From JADKAC01 sp964492065 (GTDB taxonomy: Bacteria; Bacteroidota; Bacteroidia; Chitinophagales; BACL12): DNA of 64,000 nt. Location: the NCBI GenBank assembly GCA_964492065.1, contig CAZBHH010000001.1, forward strand, positions 1 to 64,000. Reading direction: 5' to 3'. Below, piece after piece: positions 33,270 through 42,550 of this stretch (within the stretch, counting starts at the first letter, position 1; every line of letters begins with the position of its first letter). The translations under genes were made by a program, and so were the position numbers. The notes beneath the pieces were generated by a model that had not been told where the DNA came from, made no database searches, and saw nothing but the letters and a program-made list of their open reading frames with translations.

Positions 33270-33376
33270 TGCAGCCCGGCTAAACTCCCGGGTCTGGCAG
33301 CGCTTTACGTGTATGTATTTTGTCCAACAGCGCTGTAGTCATTCATCGATGATTTCATTGCATTAACGAATTACTT

Positions 33377-36300
33377 ATGCTCAATAACATAATTGCATTT
33401 TCAGTAAAGAACAAACTCATTATCGGTTTATTCATCATTGCGCTCATCGGCTATGGCAGCTACCAGTTGACACATCTGCCAATTGATGCCGTACCCGATA
33501 TCACCGACAACCAGGTACAGGTTATAACAGTTACACCTTCCCTGGGGGCTCCCGACGTGGAAAGGCTCATTACCTTTCCCATTGAACAGGCCAACAGCAA
33601 CATTCCGGGGCTAAAGGAAATCCGCAGTTTCTCCCGCTTTGGGCTTTCGCTCATCACCATCGTCTTTGAAGACGATGTGGACGTTTACTGGGCAAGGCAA
33701 CAAGTGACGGAACGGTTGAAAATTGCCGAGCAGGAAATTCCCGCAGGAATCGGCTCGCCCGAGTTGGCGCCGGTTACCACCGGGCTGGGCGAAATATATC
33801 AATACGTACTTAGAACCAAACCCGGCTATGAATCGCAATACGACGCCACCGCATTGAGGACGATACAGGATTGGATTGTGCGCAGGCAATTGCTCGGCGT
33901 TAAAGGCGTGGCCGACGTCAGCAGTTTCGGCGGCAGGGTAAAACAATATGAAATTGCCGTAAATCCCGATGTGCTCAAATCAAACGGCATTGCCATCAGC
34001 GATGTGTTTGAAGCATTGGAAAAAAATAATGAGAACACCGGCGGTGCATATATCGAAAGATCTTCTACCGTATTGTATATCCGTACCGAAGGCCTTATCG
34101 GAAGTGTAGAGGATATTCAAAATATCGTCGTGAAGAATACGGGTAACGGCACGCCGCTGTTAATAAAACACATTGCCGACGTGCGAATCGGGCAAGCGAT
34201 CCGCTACGGCACCATGACGTATAACGACGAGGGCGAAGTTGCCGGCGCAGTTGTAATGATGCTGAAGGGAGGCAACAGCAGTGAAGTCATAAAAAACGTA
34301 AAAGCACAAATTGCTCAAATAGAAAAAACATTGCCGGAAGGCGTGGTGATAGAACCTTTTTTAGACCGCACCAAAATGGTGAATAATGCCATAGATACCG
34401 TTACCACAAACCTGTTGGAAGGAGCCCTTATCGTCATTTTCGTTTTGGTATTATTTCTCGGCAATTTCAGGGCCGGCATTTTGGTGGCATCCGTCATTCC
34501 TCTTTCCATGCTGTTTGCAGTGATCATGATGAATATATTCGGCGTAAGCGGTAACCTGATGAGTTTAGGCGCCCTTGATTTCGGATTGATTGTAGATGGC
34601 GCCGTCATTATCGTCGAAGCTGTAATGCACTCAATGATGGTAAAAGGTTCCATATTAAAAGTGAATGCAATGCCGGCAGTAGCCGGGGTTATGCATACTG
34701 AAACAGCAGGGCAACGCCAAAAACTTACACAGGGAGAAATGGACGCCGAAGTGCAGCGCTCGGCGAGCAGAATGATGAACAGCGCCGTATTCGGACAAAT
34801 CATTATCCTGATCGTTTACCTGCCCATTTTTACGCTGGAAGGCATTGAAGGTAAAATGTTCAGGCCGATGGCACAGACAGTGGCCTTTGCATTGCTCGGC
34901 GCATTCCTGTTGTCACTCACTTACATCCCGATGATGAGCGCACTGTTCCTGACCAAAAACACGAAGCATAAAAGAAATATTTCCGACCGGATGATGCATG
35001 CCATAGAGAGCTTTTATCAAAAATGGTTAAAGAGAGTGCTGCACTATCCCAAAACAGTAATCGGGTTTGCCATCTTCTTATTTGCAATTGCAATTTTTAT
35101 TTTTTCACGTATGGGAGGAGAATTTATACCCGAACTCCCCGAAGGCGATTTCGCCGTATCCACCATTGTGTTAACCGGGAGTTCATTAGATGCATCAGTG
35201 GATGCGGTTACAAAATCCGCCCATATCCTGTTGGAAAAATTCCCGGAAGTGGAGAAGGTGGTAGGCAAAACAGGCAGCGGTGAGATACCTACCGACCCCA
35301 TGCCTATTGAAGCATCAGACATGATGATTATTCTCAAAGACAAAAGCGAATGGACATCGGCAAAGACATGGGATGCTCTGGCCGAAAAAATGAATTTAGC
35401 ATTGCAAGATGTGCCCGGAGTGGCTTACAGTTTTCAATATCCGGTTGCAATGCGATTCAACGAACTGATGACCGGCGCCAAACAAGATGTCGTTTGTAAA
35501 ATTTTTGGTGAAAACTTAGATACGCTTTCCAAATACTCTAAACTGCTCGGCGATATTGCGGGTAAGATCGAAGGCACGGAAAGTATTTATGTTGAACCGA
35601 TCGACGGTTTGCCTCAACTGGTAATTCAGTTTAACCGGGATGCAATTGCCCAATACGGATTAAATATATCCGATGTGAACAACGTCATTAATACCGCATT
35701 TGCAGGACAGAGCAGCGGACAGGTTTACGAGGACGAGCGGCGATTCGACCTTGTAGTACGGCTTGCAGAAGAGAAGCGCCGCAGCGTGGAAGATGTGAGA
35801 AACCTGCTGGTATCCACGCCACAAGGATCGCAAATTCCTCTATACCAGATCGCCGATGTCTCCATCCGCGAAAGTGTAAATCAAATTCAACGTGAGAATG
35901 CCAATCGCCGGATTATTGTCGGCTTTAATGTGAATGGCCGGGACGTGGAGAGCATTGTGCACGACCTGCAATCAGGTGTTGAATCGGAATTAAAATTACC
36001 GCCGGGCTACTATGTCACTTACGGAGGAGCGTTTGAGAACCTGACAGAAGCAAAAAAGCGGTTAGCGCTTGCCGTTCCCATTTCGCTGCTGTTAATTTTC
36101 ATCCTGCTGTATTTTGCATTTCATTCGGTAAAACAAGGGTTGCTCATCTATTCTGCAATACCGCTATCCGCCATCGGGGGCATTTTCCTGCTCGCCGCCC
36201 GCGGTATTCCATTCAGCATAAGCGCCGGAATCGGGTTTATCGCATTGTTTGGCGTGGCGGTGCTCAATGGTATCGTATTGATAGCCGAATTCAACAGGAT

Positions 36301-36595
36301 ACGGGCTGACGGTGAAACGGATCTCACGCAAACAGTAATCCGGGGCACCAAAACCAGATTGCGCCCGGTACTGATGACGGCACTCGTCGCATCGCTTGGC
36401 TTTTTGCCGATGGCCTTAAGCCACAACGCCGGCGCCGAAGTGCAGCGCCCACTGGCAACCGTCGTTATCGGCGGCCTGCTCCTCGCCACCTTTCTCACCT
36501 TGTTTGTTCTGCCGGTACTCTATATTCTGTTTGAAAAATTTGCACCGGGAAAAAATAATTCAATTACTCAAACGCCAGGAAATGAAAACGAATAA
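33377..36595 (+). CDS. czcA: CzcA/CusA-type heavy-metal RND efflux pump
   Basis: Inner-membrane proton antiporter of 1072 residues that exports divalent or monovalent metal ions. RND features: N-terminal helix and docking loops, 12 membrane segments in two halves, and the heavy-metal signature DFG at 401-403 with DGA at 407-409 (LDFGLIVDGAVIIVE) in TM4, characteristic of the HME group. The DFG/DGA/VE arrangement is that of the Czc-type (Zn/Co/Cd) pumps, but the VEN residue usually found is VEA here. Metal specificity is therefore not fixed. The gene overlaps the possible extended start of the TolC-like gene. Confidence 0.94.
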   Translation: MLNNIIAFSVKNKLIIGLFIIALIGYGSYQLTHLPIDAVPDITDNQVQVITVTPSLGAPDVERLITFPIEQANSNIPGLKEIRSFSRFGLSLITIVFEDDVDVYWARQQVTERLKIAEQEIPAGIGSPELAPVTTGLGEIYQYVLRTKPGYESQYDATALRTIQDWIVRRQLLGVKGVADVSSFGGRVKQYEIAVNPDVLKSNGIAISDVFEALEKNNENTGGAYIERSSTVLYIRTEGLIGSVEDIQNIVVKNTGNGTPLLIKHIADVRIGQAIRYGTMTYNDEGEVAGAVVMMLKGGNSSEVIKNVKAQIAQIEKTLPEGVVIEPFLDRTKMVNNAIDTVTTNLLEGALIVIFVLVLFLGNFRAGILVASVIPLSMLFAVIMMNIFGVSGNLMSLGALDFGLIVDGAVIIVEAVMHSMMVKGSILKVNAMPAVAGVMHTETAGQRQKLTQGEMDAEVQRSASRMMNSAVFGQIIILIVYLPIFTLEGIEGKMFRPMAQTVAFALLGAFLLSLTYIPMMSALFLTKNTKHKRNISDRMMHAIESFYQKWLKRVLHYPKTVIGFAIFLFAIAIFIFSRMGGEFIPELPEGDFAVSTIVLTGSSLDASVDAVTKSAHILLEKFPEVEKVVGKTGSGEIPTDPMPIEASDMMIILKDKSEWTSAKTWDALAEKMNLALQDVPGVAYSFQYPVAMRFNELMTGAKQDVVCKIFGENLDTLSKYSKLLGDIAGKIEGTESIYVEPIDGLPQLVIQFNRDAIAQYGLNISDVNNVINTAFAGQSSGQVYEDERRFDLVVRLAEEKRRSVEDVRNLLVSTPQGSQIPLYQIADVSIRESVNQIQRENANRRIIVGFNVNGRDVESIVHDLQSGVESELKLPPGYYVTYGGAFENLTEAKKRLALAVPISLLLIFILLYFAFHSVKQGLLIYSAIPLSAIGGIFLLAARGIPFSISAGIGFIALFGVAVLNGIVLIAEFNRIRADGETDLTQTVIRGTKTRLRPVLMTALVASLGFLPMALSHNAGAEVQRPLATVVIGGLLLATFLTLFVLPVLYILFEKFAPGKNNSITQTPGNENE

Positions 36596-36695
36596 TAAAT
36601 CAATTCCAGTATGCTGCATTACGGCTCTCCGGCAGTTGTACCGCAAATACCTGTCGATGGTTTTATCTAACCAAATAACAAAAAGAAAATATCGC

Positions 36696-37919
36696 ATGCA
36701 GAATCTGCTCTGTTTGGTCTTGTTGATTTGCTTTGATACCGGTGTCGGTATTTCGCAACAGCCCATTCATCTGCAAGGTGCAATCGATACTGCCCTGAAA
36801 AATAACTTAACCATGCGAAATGAAATGTTGTATTCCGAATACCTGGAAAAATTACAGGCCACTGCTTTTGATATTCCGCAGACAACACTGGCAGGTGAAT
36901 ACGGTCAGTTTAATTCCGCCTTTTACGACAATAAATGGGGAATTGCACAGGGAATCAGCTTTCCCACAGTTTACCTGAAACAAAAGTCGCTTTTGGAGGA
37001 AACGTACAAATCCGGGGTAATGCATCTTGCATTAAAGGAAGTTGAATTAAAGCAGCAGGTCAGCTCGGTATTTTACCGCCTTATCTACCTGGACGCCAAA
37101 CAGCAAATTCTCATCGAAGCGGATTCCGCCTATGTCAGTTTTTTGGAACAGGCAAACCTCCGTTTTGAAAAAGGCGAAACGAATATCCTGGAAAAAACAA
37201 CAGCCGAAATGCTGCGAGGTCAGATTCATCTGCAGTTGCAACACATTCAACAGGAAATAGAAATACTCCGGCTTCAATTTCAACTGTTGCTCAATGCGGT
37301 TACCCCATATTATCCGGCAGCCGAAGGTTTAAAAATGCCGTATCGCACCGGGCCGGACACTTCGGCATTGGCGTATCATCCGGCAGTACAGTTATTACAG
37401 CAGGAAAAAACAATGGCTGTATTAAATACGCAACTGGAGAAATCGAGACTTTTGCCCGATTTGAGTGTTGCCTTTAACTCGATGAGCCAACAGGGAATGG
37501 GCGCCGATGATATTTACTATCCGAAATCCGAACGGTTTGGTTCTGTCCAATTCGGTGTCGGCATCCCTTTGTTTTTCGGAGCACAGAAAGCGAAGATTCG
37601 CTCGGCAAAGACATTGGAGCAAATCAGTGAAAACAACCTGGCTATCGGGTTACAATCGCTGAAAACCGATTGCGCTTCTGCACTGAGCAACTACAATAAT
37701 CAACTGGCGATCGTGCAATATTTTGAAGAAACCGCCCTGCGCAATGCAGATACTATTGTACAGACAGCGACACGCCAGTTTGAAAACGGGGATATCAATT
37801 ATTTAGAATGGACAATGCTCATCAACAATGCAATAACCATCCGCAGCGATTACCTGGATGCCGTTAATGCATTGAATCAAAGTATTATTCAATTGGAGTA
37901 TTTCAGCAATTCGAGATGA
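36696..37919 (+). CDS. czcC: Outer-membrane efflux protein (TolC/CzcC-like)
   Basis: A 407-residue protein with signal peptide MQNLLCLVLLICFDTGVGISQQ and the internally repeated helical organisation of TolC-family channels (AIDTALKNNLTMRNEMLY, NNYNNQLAIVQYFEETALRNADTIV). This start gives a clean signal peptide; ATGs at 36582 and 36657 are in frame but put 15-40 charged residues in front. It forms the outer membrane duct of the pump with CzcA and the adaptor encoded next. Only about 80 nt separates it from the adaptor gene. Confidence 0.87.
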   Translation: MQNLLCLVLLICFDTGVGISQQPIHLQGAIDTALKNNLTMRNEMLYSEYLEKLQATAFDIPQTTLAGEYGQFNSAFYDNKWGIAQGISFPTVYLKQKSLLEETYKSGVMHLALKEVELKQQVSSVFYRLIYLDAKQQILIEADSAYVSFLEQANLRFEKGETNILEKTTAEMLRGQIHLQLQHIQQEIEILRLQFQLLLNAVTPYYPAAEGLKMPYRTGPDTSALAYHPAVQLLQQEKTMAVLNTQLEKSRLLPDLSVAFNSMSQQGMGADDIYYPKSERFGSVQFGVGIPLFFGAQKAKIRSAKTLEQISENNLAIGLQSLKTDCASALSNYNNQLAIVQYFEETALRNADTIVQTATRQFENGDINYLEWTMLINNAITIRSDYLDAVNALNQSIIQLEYFSNSR

Positions 37920-37999
37920 TACTGTTGATTGATGAAACTGCAAAATACAATGGTTTTAATACGATATACACATAATACAAAACATAATAAAATAAACAC

Positions 38000-39199
38000 A
38001 TGAAACCTATAAGCAATACAATATCGAAATGCGCCGGGATTCCGGCAATTGCAATAGCCGCTTGTTTAATACTGCTTGCCGCCTTTGCACTAACCTTGCA
38101 GTCATGCGGTAAGAAGCAGGCAGCGCCGGAACCGGAAACCGGTGGCGAAACGCCAATGGAAAACACCGTTGTACTCACCGATGCACAATTAAAGAATGCG
38201 GATATTCAGGCCGCCCCGATAAAACAGCAGCGCATTTCTACCCATCTGAAGGTAAACGGAGTAATTGATGTTCCGCCACAAAACATGGTATCGATCAGCG
38301 TGCCGCTCGGCGGTTATTTAAAGTCCACATCCCTGCTGGAAGGTTCTCATGTAAATAAGGGTGAAGTGATTGCTATTCTGGAAGACCCGCAGTATATCCA
38401 ATTGCAACAGGATTATCTCATGGCTAAAGCGCAACTGGCGGCATTGGAAAAAGAATACCGGCGCCAGGAAGAGCTCAACCGCAGTAAGGCGAGCAGCGAC
38501 AAAGTGTTGGAAAATGCAGAAGCCGACTACACCGCACAGTTGGTCATGGTCAATGCGTTGTCGGAAAAACTAAAACTCATCCATATCAATCCTGAAACAT
38601 TAAATGAAAATTCCATTTCGAGAACCATCACCATTCAATCGCCAATTGATGGATTTGTAACACATGTCAATATGAATATCGGGAAATATATTGCGCCGAC
38701 GGATGTATTATTTGAGCTGGTAAACCCGTCTGATATTCACCTGACGCTTACAGTATTTGAAAAAGATCTCGACAAATTGTTTATCGGCCAGAAGGTTCTC
38801 GCCTACAGCAATGCGCACCCAAATAAAAAATACCCCTGTGAAATTATCCTTATCGGGCGGGACTTGTCGCACGAACGGGCGGTAACCGTACATTGCCATT
38901 TTGAGCAATACGATAAAGCGCTGATTCCCGGTATGTTTATGAATGCGGAAATCGAAGTCGCTTCTACTGAGGCGGTGGCAATTCCGGAGGATGGGTTAGT
39001 ACATTTTGCAGGGAAATATTACGTCTTCATTCAGGCGGATACCCATACATACCATATGCAGGAAGTCATAACCGGAGCCACTGAAAACGGATTGACAGAA
39101 ATCGCTTTTCCCGACAGTTCCGGAATGGATGATAAAATATTTGTAACCCGCGGCGCCTATACCCTTTTAATGAAACTGAAAAATACCGGAGAAGAATAA
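38000..39199 (+). CDS. czcB: RND efflux periplasmic adaptor (CzcB/CusB-like)
   Basis: A 399-residue membrane fusion lipoprotein. Signal and lipobox end LTLQSC (Cys36), followed by KKQAAPEPETGGE. The barrel-sandwich hybrid halves are PPQNMVSISVPLGGYLKS and SPIDGFVTHVNMNIGKYI, separated by a coiled-coil helical hairpin (AKAQLAALEKEYRRQEELNRSKASSD), then the beta-barrel domain. It bridges CzcA and CzcC. The last gene of the efflux operon; it ends 8 nt before the convergent stop of the secreted beta-helix protein. Confidence 0.92.
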   Translation: MKPISNTISKCAGIPAIAIAACLILLAAFALTLQSCGKKQAAPEPETGGETPMENTVVLTDAQLKNADIQAAPIKQQRISTHLKVNGVIDVPPQNMVSISVPLGGYLKSTSLLEGSHVNKGEVIAILEDPQYIQLQQDYLMAKAQLAALEKEYRRQEELNRSKASSDKVLENAEADYTAQLVMVNALSEKLKLIHINPETLNENSISRTITIQSPIDGFVTHVNMNIGKYIAPTDVLFELVNPSDIHLTLTVFEKDLDKLFIGQKVLAYSNAHPNKKYPCEIILIGRDLSHERAVTVHCHFEQYDKALIPGMFMNAEIEVASTEAVAIPEDGLVHFAGKYYVFIQADTHTYHMQEVITGATENGLTEIAFPDSSGMDDKIFVTRGAYTLLMKLKNTGEE

Positions 39200-39207
39200 A
39201 CTATGTA

Positions 39208-41679
39208 TTATTGAATAATAAATGAGCGGATAACGGCATTGCCCTCTCCCGAGAGCAGATGTAAAACATACAACCCCGGAGCCGAACCTTGCAAATCAAT
39301 TTGAAACAATCCGCTGTCGAAGTTTTGCGAGTAAATTTTTTGCCCGTTGATATCAAATATCTCTACCAGAAACGGATATGCAGCAGTGTAACTGCCGTTC
39401 AGTTTGCCGTTACCCGGATTGGGAAAAATGTGCAATGCATAGTCCTCAGCTTTCACCGATTCCCGCAGTGAAAGCGTAGTGAATGTCTGCACTTCTGAAA
39501 AATCCGTCCAGGTATCATCGCATTTTGCCCGCACCTTGTACTGATAGGTGGCAGATGGAATCAAACCCGTTAATAATTTTCTCGGGTAATAGCTAAATTT
39601 CTTTTGCCAGGGCACAGCGCCTTCTGCCCGGTACAACAACATAAACAAGTCGCTCTCATCCGCCGCTGACCAGTAAATTTTTGCAGTCGTTGCAGTGGCC
39701 ATTAATACATCCATTTCAGCAGGCGGGGTACATGCATCATCACCGGTTAATGTTATGGTGACAACCGAATCGCAACCCGTCGAATTGGTAAAATGGAATA
39801 CATAGGTTCCAATAACTGCAGTGTCACTACCATCTGGTAACATATACACTTCCTCGTCATCCAATTCCACTTCTATTGCAGTAGCAGAGCTATTGCCGAC
39901 AGAGATGGAGTATTTGGAAAGCAAACCGGTAAACGGCGGACTGCCGGCGAGGATCCGCACATAATAATTGCCCTGAGGCACGTCAGAAATACCACACGTT
40001 ATTTCACCATCTGCAGTTGTTCCTTCCAGTGTAATCGCTGACCCGCCTGCATCTACCGGCACTAATTGAGCGCTGAACACATTCCCGGCATCGAACAGGC
40101 CGACGATATCAAAGTAAACGTGCATTGAATCCCCGTTGCAATACGCAGTATTATCTGTTCCTTCGACTAACAGTATTTTCGAATTACATTCCGCACTCAC
40201 CGTTAATACATTCTCGGTATAACGCATCTGCGACTCGATAATAAAATTATCCGGTGGCTCCGGTGTTCCGATGGGCGGAAATTCGGATTCTAATGTATAA
40301 AACGCATCCGGCACATACTGATATAAGGTAGATTCCGGGAGGTCGTCGGTTCCGGCAGGTTGAATAGTTCCGGTGATATTATTGCCATATTCAAAATGGC
40401 CGCTTCCGCTTAAATCGTATAACCCGAGCAGGAGGCCATCATTGGTAATTTCATTACCCACAAAATTCTGATAGCCGCCGGCGGCAGCGCTGCTCATAAA
40501 AATGCCGTAGAGTTCTGCACGGTTGCGAAAGAAAGTATTGTATCTGCCATTAGCACCGTGCGAATCGTCTATTACAATATTTTGCACCGTATTGCCCTCA
40601 AATAAATTGGCGTAGGGATAATTGCCGTGTAACACAAGGTCGCCGGCAGAAGACGATGGCAGCCATGTGTCTGTCCAATACGGGTTAATGGAATAATTAT
40701 ACGAAACGACATTACCATTGGCTCCTGCCTGTAACAACATGCTGTGGCGCAGATGATTAAAAATATTCCCGGTAATTAAATTATCGCCTGAAGTATAATG
40801 GATAACCACGCCGTAAGCTCGCCCGCCATCGCCGTAATCGAATGCATCCTGCACATAACATCCGGAAACTTCCGAATGCGTGGTCGTATGCAATTCGATA
40901 TGCGCATAATTACAACCGTAACTTGCCACTCCACGCACCCAACATTCGGCTGCATACTTGAAATAAATATTTGAAAAGTTTTTTACGGTCTGATCCTGAC
41001 GCACAATGGACATGTCTTCAATGCCTGTATTGGTCTTCATATTCAGTTGTTTCAACTGTACTTCCCGGGAAGTAAAAAAATCCCTGCGTATCTCCATATC
41101 TGCAAACAAGGTATCACCGGCGATACTTTCAATTTTAAAAATTTGTCCGGTAGTTTGAAACGCCCAGTCGCTGGTGACAAGCATTGCATCCTGTTCAAAC
41201 AATTCGACGTAATCACCCGTCTCGAACCCCGAAGCGTCTTCCACCGGTATGGCGTTGGTACCCTTGAAAATATTCGTTGTGCAATAACTTTGAGTACCCG
41301 TCTCTCCACCCTTAATTGTAATGGCATCGGTAGGAATGTTTAAATTAAAGGTAAGTGTAGTATATGCAGCGCCTGCGCCTTTTAACACCATATTGCTTTT
41401 AAGTGCGATGCCCGACTGAAAATAAAAATTTCCCGGCGGAAAGTAAATTGCGGTAAACGATGCACTGATGGTGTCGAGTATACCGGCAATTACGGCATCA
41501 TTTGGGGTAACGCCGTCGCCATTGCCTCCTGCATCCGTAAAGTTAATAATCTGTGTGGGCGTGTAGCAATCGCCGGTGAGTCCGGCCATCTGCCAGTTGA
41601 CTGTACGATCGTCGCTAATTGTTTGACTGCATACAAATGTGGTAATGCCTGCCAATAAGGGTAGTAATATAAGTTTCAT
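39208..41679 (-). CDS. Secreted right-handed beta-helix protein with type IX sorting domain
   Basis: An 823-residue cargo protein. Signal peptide MKLILLPLLAGITTFVCSQ, then a Pectate_lyase_3-like beta-helix region (about 40-460: NFTDAGGNGDGVTPNDAVIAGIL, ILKGAGAAYTTL-like turns, EVSGCYVQDAFDYGDGG), a fibronectin type III domain (about 655-735: PPAEMDVLMATATTAKIYW ... YQYKVRAKCDDTWTDFSEV) and a C-terminal type A sorting signal (LHIFPNPGNGKLN ... GLYVLHLLSGEGNAVIRSFIIQ). The sorting domain directs it through the type IX secretion system. Likely a polysaccharide lyase or glycosidase, but catalytic residues were not identified. Confidence 0.88.
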   Translation of the reverse strand: MKLILLPLLAGITTFVCSQTISDDRTVNWQMAGLTGDCYTPTQIINFTDAGGNGDGVTPNDAVIAGILDTISASFTAIYFPPGNFYFQSGIALKSNMVLKGAGAAYTTLTFNLNIPTDAITIKGGETGTQSYCTTNIFKGTNAIPVEDASGFETGDYVELFEQDAMLVTSDWAFQTTGQIFKIESIAGDTLFADMEIRRDFFTSREVQLKQLNMKTNTGIEDMSIVRQDQTVKNFSNIYFKYAAECWVRGVASYGCNYAHIELHTTTHSEVSGCYVQDAFDYGDGGRAYGVVIHYTSGDNLITGNIFNHLRHSMLLQAGANGNVVSYNYSINPYWTDTWLPSSSAGDLVLHGNYPYANLFEGNTVQNIVIDDSHGANGRYNTFFRNRAELYGIFMSSAAAGGYQNFVGNEITNDGLLLGLYDLSGSGHFEYGNNITGTIQPAGTDDLPESTLYQYVPDAFYTLESEFPPIGTPEPPDNFIIESQMRYTENVLTVSAECNSKILLVEGTDNTAYCNGDSMHVYFDIVGLFDAGNVFSAQLVPVDAGGSAITLEGTTADGEITCGISDVPQGNYYVRILAGSPPFTGLLSKYSISVGNSSATAIEVELDDEEVYMLPDGSDTAVIGTYVFHFTNSTGCDSVVTITLTGDDACTPPAEMDVLMATATTAKIYWSAADESDLFMLLYRAEGAVPWQKKFSYYPRKLLTGLIPSATYQYKVRAKCDDTWTDFSEVQTFTTLSLRESVKAEDYALHIFPNPGNGKLNGSYTAAYPFLVEIFDINGQKIYSQNFDSGLFQIDLQGSAPGLYVLHLLSGEGNAVIRSFIIQ

Positions 41680-41772
41680 AAACCAGGAAGTTCAATTGTA
41701 TTGGCAAGCAGTTACCAAAAGTACAGTTAGTTTTTCTTAAGGGCAACCCCCTCGGCAAAAAAAAAATATGTA

Positions 41773-42462
41773 TTACCACTGCACCGGTTCAATATTGTGT
41801 TTTACGAGATATTCGTTTGTTTTACTAAAATGCCGGCATCCAAAAAAGCCTTTATGGACTGAAAAGGGAGAGGGATGCGCCGCCTCAAGAACGAGGTGCT
41901 TTTCCGCATTGATGAGCGCTCTTTTTTCCTGGGCGTACTTGCCCCACAGTAAGAATACCACGTGTTCCCTTCTGGCGCTCAATTGTTTTATTGCCTCGTC
42001 GGTAAAGTACTGCCATCCGATATGTTGATGGCTCGCCGGCTTATTGCTCTCAACCGTAAGCATGGCATTTAATAAAAAAACACCTTGTTGCGCCCAGCGA
42101 GCCAGGTTTCCGGAAGAAGGTATGGGCAGTTGCAAATCGGTTTGCAGTTCTTTAAAAATATTCTCAAGCGAAGGAGGGGGCTTAATACCATCGGGCACAG
42201 AGAAACAGAGCCCGTGTGCCTGACCGGGGCCGTGGTAGGGATCCTGACCTAAAATGACCACCTTCACCTCCTTGAACGGCGTTGAATTAAAGGCATTGAA
42301 TATCAATGGTCCCGGAGGGTAAATCAACTTGCCTTTCTTTTTTTCGGCTTGCAGAAAAGCTTTAATATACAGAAAATACGCCTTTATAAACTCCGACTGA
42401 AGGGCATCCAGCCAACCGGGTTCCAGCGCCGGCAATTTAGATGTAATTTTTTCTTTGTCCAT
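41773..42462 (-). CDS. ung: Uracil-DNA glycosylase
   Basis: A 229-residue family 1 UDG that removes uracil from DNA. Catalytic water-activating Asp74 lies in GQDPYHG (72-78), followed by the proline-rich loop (PPPSL), the uracil-specificity strand (LLNAMLTVE), and the C-terminal HPSPFS leucine-loop motif with the catalytic His. Complete and normal in length. It is divergent from the GCS2-CBS gene with about 90 nt between starts. Confidence 0.97.
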   Translation of the reverse strand: MDKEKITSKLPALEPGWLDALQSEFIKAYFLYIKAFLQAEKKKGKLIYPPGPLIFNAFNSTPFKEVKVVILGQDPYHGPGQAHGLCFSVPDGIKPPPSLENIFKELQTDLQLPIPSSGNLARWAQQGVFLLNAMLTVESNKPASHQHIGWQYFTDEAIKQLSARREHVVFLLWGKYAQEKRALINAEKHLVLEAAHPSPFSVHKGFFGCRHFSKTNEYLVKHNIEPVQW

Positions 42463-42550
42463 TGATCAGCTAACATACAGTATCTTTATAACTTCACAAT
42501 ATGAAGTTCAAATTAATTGGTTTTAACTGCACACTTAAAATGAACAAGCC

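Noticed and set aside
36504..36695. Extended start of the TolC-like protein
   Set aside because: The extension overlaps the end of czcA and would place a charged segment before the signal peptide.
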